Below are positions 58,985-64,000 of a DNA stretch of 64,000 nt, in pieces. Numbering within the stretch: position 1 is the stretch's first letter; the number at the start of each line of letters is the position of its first letter. The stretch is from Flavobacteriaceae bacterium (lineage in GTDB: Bacteria > Bacteroidota > Bacteroidia > Flavobacteriales > Flavobacteriaceae): positions 1-64,000 of the forward strand of contig PBNJ01000024.1 in the NCBI GenBank assembly GCA_002723075.1, given 5' to 3'. The translations under genes and the position numbers were made by a program. The notes below the pieces were generated by a model. That model did no database searches, was not told the origin of the DNA, and saw only the letters and a program-made list of their open reading frames with translations.

Positions 58985-59658
58985 GGTGTGGATTGACTAA
59001 TCGGTAGAATTTTGCCGTTGTACAAGCGGTGGCCATTGAGCGAGAAATCTGCGATATAAGATGCCATTTCTGTGGCAGAAACAGGAGCTTTATAGTCCGG
59101 GAAAGCTTCGGCAAGCATTTCCGTTTGAACCGCACCTAAGGCCAAGGCATTACAACGTGGGCCATTGTCTTTAAACTCCTCCGCTAATAGTTCGGTCAAA
59201 ATTCCAAGAGCTCCTTTGCTACTGCTATAAGCTGCAAGCCCTGGAAATTTGGCAGACCCATTTATACCGCCCATACTACTGATGTTGAGAATGTGACTGC
59301 TTGTAGATAGCAATGGGAGTAAATGACGTATTAATTGAGCAGAACCAAAAACATTGACACGGTAGACCGCTTCAAAATCCTCAGAAGTGGTGACAGAAAA
59401 TGGTTTATTGATAAGCATACCAGCGTTGTTGATTAATACATCGAAATGATCAACTCCACACGATCCAACCCAATCTGATATTTGTTGCTCATCGGATAAA
59501 TCAATAGAAACCACATGAATCCCCATTATGTGTTTGAGTTCATCTATGTTTCGAGATAAAGCCCAAACCTCATGTCCTAAATTTTGAAAGGCATCAACCA
59601 AAGCACGTCCAATCCCACGACTGGCACCCGTTACGATAACACGTTTTGGTGAGTGCAT
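58981..59658 (-). CDS. Short-chain dehydrogenase/reductase
   Basis: 225 residues. NAD(P) site VTGASRGIGRAL, NNAGM, Ser in ILNISSMGG and catalytic YSSSKG, all in SDR order. Substrate unknown. Coupled with sprT by a 4-base overlap and 4 bases after pdhC. Confidence 0.9.
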   Translation of the reverse strand: MHSPKRVIVTGASRGIGRALVDAFQNLGHEVWALSRNIDELKHIMGIHVVSIDLSDEQQISDWVGSCGVDHFDVLINNAGMLINKPFSVTTSEDFEAVYRVNVFGSAQLIRHLLPLLSTSSHILNISSMGGINGSAKFPGLAAYSSSKGALGILTELLAEEFKDNGPRCNALALGAVQTEMLAEAFPDYKAPVSATEMASYIADFSLNGHRLYNGKILPISQSTP

Positions 59659-59662
59659 GATC

Positions 59663-61276
59663 TTAAATTACCAAGCGCAAGGGTTGTTCGATATATTCCC
59701 GTAATGTTTGAAGGAATTGCGCACCAGTAGCTCCATCAATCGTACGATGATCACAGGCAAGTGTAAGCTTCATTGTACTACCAACTGCTATTTCTCCATC
59801 TTTTACCACTGGTTTTTGTACAATTGCACCGACCGATAGAATAGCAGAGTTGGGTTGGTTGATAATGGATGTAAATTCATCGATTCCAAACATCCCAAGA
59901 TTGGAGATGGTAAACGTACTTCCTTCCATTTCGTCTGGCGCAAGTTTTTTATCACGAGCTCGAGCTGCATAGTCTTTGACTTGCGAACCGATTTGAGGTA
60001 AATCCATTTCATCAGCAAATCGGACAACAGGAACAACCAATCCATCAGGAACAGCCACCGCGACTCCAATATGTACATGGTGATTGAGCTGCATACGATC
60101 GTCAAACCAACGCGAGTTGACTTGAGGATGTTTTTTAAGCGCCAAAGCTGTTGCTTTTACGACGATATCATTAAATGATATTTTGGTGTTGGGCAGCTCG
60201 TTGTATTGTTTACGGAATGCAATAGCTGCATCCATATCAAATTCTACAGATAAATAGTAATGAGGAGCACTAAACTTGGACTCGGCAAGTCGTTTGGCGA
60301 TCACTTTTCGCATTTGTGAGTTTGGAATATCTTCTGATGATTCCTGTCCCTTCGGAACAAAAGCTTGTGTGCTCGCAGCAGCTGAACCCGGAACAAACTG
60401 TTCGATATCACGCTTTACGATCCTTCCATGCTCCCCTGTTCCTTGAACTTGAAGAAGGTCAATCCCCTTTTCAGCAGCCATCTTTTTGGCTAGAGGGGAT
60501 GCCATGATTCTTTCGTTTATATTGGCAGAAGATACGACCGGACTTGCAGTTGTCTGAACGGCAGTTTCCGCAGTTGCAGCGGGTGGGGTATCAACTGGCG
60601 CTGCTTCTTTCTCGATTGCTGGGGAACTGCCTGAGTTCGCATTTGACGATGCAGCCAAAACAGAGGCGACATCAGTACCACTTGGCCCAATGACTGCAAG
60701 TAAGCTGTCGACAGCAGCTGATTCACCGACTTGAACCCCGATATGCAATAATTCCCCTGCATAAAAAGATTCAAATTCCATCGTAGCTTTATCTGTTTCG
60801 ATTTCAGCTAGAATTTCACCTTCCTCAACAGCATCTCCAACATTTTTTAGCCATGAGGCGACAGTTCCTTCTTCCATGGTGTCGCTCAAGCGTGGCATTT
60901 TGACCACCTCCACGCCATCAGGTATAGCGGAGATTTGAGTTTTTGTTATGGATTCTGACTGACTTTCTTCTGATTCAGAGGTATTTTCTGGAGCAGATGT
61001 GGTTGTATCCCCATTAACTAGAGCACTGATATCTTCCCCTTCATCCCCAATAATGGCAAGTAAACTGTCAACAGCAGCGCTTTCACCCTCTGCAATTCCG
61101 ATATGAAGTAGAAAGCCCTCATTGAAAGACTCAAACTCCATAGTGGCTTTATCTGTTTCAATTTCGGCTAATATATCGCCCTCCTCAACTTTATCTCCAA
61201 CTTTCTTGAGCCATGAGGAGACTGTTCCCTCTTCCATAGTATCGCTCAATCGCGGCATATTTACTACAATCGCCAT
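59663..61276 (-). CDS. pdhC: Dihydrolipoyl acetyltransferase E2 of pyruvate dehydrogenase
   Basis: 537 residues. Two N-terminal lipoyl domains with the lipoylated lysines Lys43 and Lys163, both in IETDKATMEFESF and exactly 120 residues apart; an E3/E1-binding domain (MASPLAKKMAAEKGIDLLQV, then GTGEHGRIVKRDI); and a catalytic domain with ACDHRTIDG (His510, Asp514). Ala/Pro/Ser/Glu-rich linkers separate the domains. It carries acetyl groups from E1 to CoA. It follows pdhA by 1 base. Confidence 0.95.
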   Translation of the reverse strand: MAIVVNMPRLSDTMEEGTVSSWLKKVGDKVEEGDILAEIETDKATMEFESFNEGFLLHIGIAEGESAAVDSLLAIIGDEGEDISALVNGDTTTSAPENTSESEESQSESITKTQISAIPDGVEVVKMPRLSDTMEEGTVASWLKNVGDAVEEGEILAEIETDKATMEFESFYAGELLHIGVQVGESAAVDSLLAVIGPSGTDVASVLAASSNANSGSSPAIEKEAAPVDTPPAATAETAVQTTASPVVSSANINERIMASPLAKKMAAEKGIDLLQVQGTGEHGRIVKRDIEQFVPGSAAASTQAFVPKGQESSEDIPNSQMRKVIAKRLAESKFSAPHYYLSVEFDMDAAIAFRKQYNELPNTKISFNDIVVKATALALKKHPQVNSRWFDDRMQLNHHVHIGVAVAVPDGLVVPVVRFADEMDLPQIGSQVKDYAARARDKKLAPDEMEGSTFTISNLGMFGIDEFTSIINQPNSAILSVGAIVQKPVVKDGEIAVGSTMKLTLACDHRTIDGATGAQFLQTLREYIEQPLRLVI

Positions 61277-61277
61277 A

Positions 61278-62276
61278 TTATAATTTATGTGCTAAAAATG
61301 GATAATCGCTTTGTTCGTAAACAGCATCATACATCACAGATTTTTCAGGATAGGGCGAAGACTCTGCATAATCTGCGCATTCTTGAACCCGAACTTTCAC
61401 ATCTGCATCGATACTTCCGAGTTCATCTTCGGAAGCAAATTCGTTTTTCAGAATGTGCTCGCGAACTTGGGTGATTGGATCAATTTTACGGTATTCATTG
61501 ACTTCATCTTTGGTTCGGTAATGTTGTGCGTCTGACATCGAATGTCCACGATATCTGTATGTTTTTGCTTCCAAGAAGGTAGGGCCTTCCCCTTTTCTTG
61601 CTCTTTTAATCGCTTCAGAAATCCCCTCTGCCACCTTCACAGGATCCATTCCGTCAATGGGTCCACATGGCATTTCATAGCCAAGACCTAGTTTCCAGAT
61701 GTCCGTATGATTGGCTGTGCGCTCAACAGAAGTTCCCATGGCATAGCCATTGTTCTCCACGATAAACACAACTGGAAGTTTCCATAACATGGCGAGATTG
61801 AGTGTTTCGTGAAGTGAGCCCTGACGAACAGCTCCATCACCCATATAACAGAGTGTTACAGCGTCGCTTCCATGGTATTTATCTCCAAATGCCATTCCAG
61901 CTCCTAAAGGAATTTGACCCCCGACAATTCCGTGCCCCCCATGAAAGCGGTGTTCTTTAGAAAAAATATGCATTGAGCCCCCAAGACCTTGGGAAGTTCC
62001 CGTTGCTTTACCGTACAATTCGGCCATCACACGTTTGGGGTCAACACCCATCCCAATGGGCTGAACGTGGTTGCGATAGGCTGTGATCATCCTGTCTTTG
62101 GTGAGGTCCATCGCATGAAGGGAACCAGCCAGAACTGCTTCTTGCCCATTGTATAGATGTAAAAATCCTCGTACTTTTTGTTGAATGTAAACAGCGGCAA
62201 GCTTGTCTTCAAACTTTCGCCAGAAGAGCATATTCTCATACCAGCTCAAATAAGTTTCTTTGGTTACTTCTTTCAT
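61278..62276 (-). CDS. pdhA: Pyruvate dehydrogenase E1 component, alpha subunit
   Basis: 332 residues from ATG 62276 (MKEVTKETYLSWYENMLFWR); longer readings cross the promoter box at 62314. The thiamine diphosphate motif is YMGDGAVRQGSLHETLNLA to VENNGYAMGT, and the phosphorylation-loop-like YRGHSMSDAQHYRTKDEV is present. It decarboxylates pyruvate together with the beta subunit, which is not in this window. Confidence 0.95.
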   Translation of the reverse strand: MKEVTKETYLSWYENMLFWRKFEDKLAAVYIQQKVRGFLHLYNGQEAVLAGSLHAMDLTKDRMITAYRNHVQPIGMGVDPKRVMAELYGKATGTSQGLGGSMHIFSKEHRFHGGHGIVGGQIPLGAGMAFGDKYHGSDAVTLCYMGDGAVRQGSLHETLNLAMLWKLPVVFIVENNGYAMGTSVERTANHTDIWKLGLGYEMPCGPIDGMDPVKVAEGISEAIKRARKGEGPTFLEAKTYRYRGHSMSDAQHYRTKDEVNEYRKIDPITQVREHILKNEFASEDELGSIDADVKVRVQECADYAESSPYPEKSVMYDAVYEQSDYPFLAHKL

Positions 62277-62313
62277 AGAATCAATATCTTTTGTTTCCAA
62301 TGATATCTGACTG

Positions 62314-62321
62314 CAAAGGTA
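62314..62321 (-). promoter_or_regulatory. -7 box of the pdhA-pdhC operon
   Basis: TACCTTTG on the minus strand, 37 bases before the pdhA ATG. It lies in the 105-base gap after porV and would drive pdhA-pdhC-SDR-sprT-DUF389. Confidence 0.5.
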
Positions 62322-62381
62322 ATGCTTTCCCACTTTTTGTAAAAACGGGAAATGGGATTATTCAAACAATAATGGCAATTG

Positions 62382-63533
62382 CTAGTTCTCTAAAGAATCG
62401 CCAAAATTAAATGTAAGTGAAAATCTGAGGGTGTTTTCGAGAGGATTAATCAATTTTGTTGCTGAAATTAAATACGAGAGATCGATGTCCACGACATTGT
62501 ACTTAAAACCTGCACCAAGGGTAATAAATTTTCGAGCACCCTTGTCTTCGTGTTCATTGAAATATCCTGCACGTAAGGCGAAGGCATTGTTGTAATTGAA
62601 TTCGGCACCTAACGCCCAAGTAAATTCTTGCAATTCTTCACTAAACCCATCTGGTGCATCTCCAAATGACTTAAAAATTCCACTGAGAAAACTCACGTCT
62701 GGTTGGATATACCCAGTGATGATTTCTTCCCCTTCTACATTGGTTGATTTGATGGGCTGACTTGGCGTAGGAACGAGTAGCTTGTTGATTTCTAAGCCCA
62801 AACTGAGAATGTTGTAGCTGTCTAATACAAAGTCAAAGCCACCACCGACTTTTAAGTTCGTTGGCAAATAATCTGCAAAACCGTCATCTTCGTAAGTGAG
62901 TTTTGGACCAAGGTTGCTGATGTTAAATCCGCCACGCCACTTGCCTTCAAAATTGCTAAAGTCACGTTGCGCAGACTGATAGTAACCCGAAACCCCAAAA
63001 GCGACTGTACTCGCAGCTGAGGCATCATCAGTTGCAGAGCCAAGCTTGAGATCAGAATTGATAAAAGCACCTGTTACTCCTAAAGAAAACGATTCATTGA
63101 GTTTTAACGCATAGGAAAAGTCTAAAACAAACTCATTTGGTCGTTCGATGAGTGGATTGATAAAGTCAGCTGGTGTTTGACCAATCTCTATTTCACCCAA
63201 GCTAAAATATTTTAAGCTTGTCGCCCAAGCTGCTCGTTCCGAAACAACCTTATAATAAGACACATTCGCTAGGAAGATATCATTGACCAATTGACTTAGA
63301 TAGGGCGTATAGCTTACACCGATTCCTGACTCGCTTGGAGCAAAACTATACTTCGATGGATTCCAATTTTGGGAAAAGGCGTCTGGCGTAGTTGCAACCC
63401 CTTGTTCACCCATACCAGCTGATCTCGCATCAGAGGTGATCAAAAGAAATGGAACACCAGTGGTGATCACTCGGTTTTGTCCGTTTAATGCGATTGCTAT
63501 AAATACGAATACAAATGAAAAAAAACTTCTCAT
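62382..63533 (-). CDS. porV: Type IX secretion outer-membrane shuttle protein PorV
   Basis: 383 residues. Signal peptide ends at NGQ. The start of the mature protein, VPFLLITSDARSAGMGEQGV, is the hallmark of PorV/LptO, and the rest is an outer-membrane beta-barrel ending LRFSLTFNFGDSLEN. PorV takes T9SS cargo from the translocon and passes it to PorU. It lies 6 bases after porU. The window's two peptidases with T9SS tails would be its clients. Confidence 0.95.
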   Translation of the reverse strand: MRSFFSFVFVFIAIALNGQNRVITTGVPFLLITSDARSAGMGEQGVATTPDAFSQNWNPSKYSFAPSESGIGVSYTPYLSQLVNDIFLANVSYYKVVSERAAWATSLKYFSLGEIEIGQTPADFINPLIERPNEFVLDFSYALKLNESFSLGVTGAFINSDLKLGSATDDASAASTVAFGVSGYYQSAQRDFSNFEGKWRGGFNISNLGPKLTYEDDGFADYLPTNLKVGGGFDFVLDSYNILSLGLEINKLLVPTPSQPIKSTNVEGEEIITGYIQPDVSFLSGIFKSFGDAPDGFSEELQEFTWALGAEFNYNNAFALRAGYFNEHEDKGARKFITLGAGFKYNVVDIDLSYLISATKLINPLENTLRFSLTFNFGDSLEN

Positions 63534-63539
63534 ACTTTA

Positions 63540-64000
63540 TTAATTCCTTATTATTCTATGTGTCTCAGTGTGTGTTGTATTGGATAACGTAGAATTTAAC
63601 GTAATCGTGCACAAATATACTCCCTTATTTACTAATGTGCCGTCATTCGACTGACCATTCCACACAATCTCACTATTTGTGTTTGTGCCAGAGTACAATG
63701 TTTTATTTTGCTCCCATACTTTTTTCCCGTTGATGTCGTGAATGGTGATGTTTGCCTGAATAAGCTCACGGGGTTTGTTGTGACTGATCCAAAATGTAGT
63801 TTGGGTTTCAAAAGGATTGGGCACGTTGTAGATCGCATTGATTAAAATGTTATTTTCGCTTGAAACCACAAAATCAATAGTTTGTGTAGAAGGGTTGTTA
63901 TGGGTGTCCCAAGCTGTCACAGAGAGAGTGTGAGGCCCTGGAGAAAGATTGTTGAACAAGTAGTTCAGAGAGCCCGACTGGTAGTCTCCAAGGTTTGTGC
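63540..64000 (-). CDS. porU: Type IX secretion sortase PorU, C-terminal part (cut by window edge)
   Basis: The frame is open to base 64000, giving the last 152 residues. They read LGDYQSGSLNYLFNNLSPG near the edge, then beta-sandwich segments (PGPHTLSVTAWDTHNNPS) and a T9SS-type C-terminal domain with YNVPNPFETQTTF, NGKKVWEQNK and KGVYLCTITLN. This matches the tail of the gingipain-like sortase PorU that cleaves cargo signals and anchors cargo. The call relies on this tail and on porV next to it. Confidence 0.85.
   Translation of the reverse strand, partial: TNLGDYQSGSLNYLFNNLSPGPHTLSVTAWDTHNNPSTQTIDFVVSSENNILINAIYNVPNPFETQTTFWISHNKPRELIQANITIHDINGKKVWEQNKTLYSGTNTNSEIVWNGQSNDGTLVNKGVYLCTITLNSTLSNTTHTETHRIIRN

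Overview
This window looks like a piece of a marine member of the Flavobacteriia (Bacteroidota). The evidence is a green-type proteorhodopsin with the start of a retinal-forming Blh dioxygenase beside it, a SusC/SusD pair, PorU and PorV plus cargo of the type IX secretion system (T9SS), a ribosomal gene order without tuf or an adk/map insertion, and many promoters of the Bacteroidota form TAnnTTTG. Few starts show a convincing Shine-Dalgarno sequence. Genes are tightly packed: there is no gene-free stretch of 300 bases, and I saw no tRNA, rRNA, CRISPR array or insertion sequence.

Layout. 1-1157: light harvesting; blh (cut by the window edge) is divergent from proteorhodopsin, which ends in a strong hairpin terminator. 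1156-3406: argS and a small unrecognised gene, divergent. 3399-26086: one co-directional minus-strand block of about 22.6 kb that joins the classical str, S10, spc and alpha operons (rpsL-rpsG-fusA-rpsJ ... rpoA-rplQ). It runs on into carA, eno, gltA and two guanidine-modifying hydrolases, the second being CtlX.

26145-38424: the accessory part, visibly AT-richer than its flanks. It holds a secreted protein of an uncharacterised Bacteroidota family, SusC and SusD, two paralogous lipoproteins and a T9SS-exported subtilisin-like peptidase. Converging on these are a lipoprotein with fibronectin-like folds and a very large matrixin-type metallopeptidase, also with a T9SS tail. No carbohydrate-active enzyme is present, so I read it as a protein or peptide utilisation locus. 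This is the best candidate for an undescribed system here.

38474-62276: compact housekeeping genes, including rlmB, rarA, a YjjG-type nucleotidase, a deacetylase-like protein, radC (frameshifted), mpl, a TPR protein, obg, adk, purK, purE, a UbiA-like protein, gcvP, a FabH-like synthase, a PafA-type phosphatase, MlaE/MlaF, a DUF389 protein, SprT, an SDR, and pdhC and pdhA. 62382-64000: porV and the 3' end of porU.

The parts fit a light-assisted marine heterotroph that degrades proteins: T9SS (porU, porV) exports peptidases, SusCD imports the products, amino acids feed glycine cleavage, citrulline hydrolysis and the TCA cycle, and proteorhodopsin supplements the proton gradient. That combined picture is inference; the individual gene calls rest on motifs visible in the translations. 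Start codons were revised where an in-frame ATG or GTG next to a TAnnTTTG box, or family-typical N-termini, argued against the longest frame.
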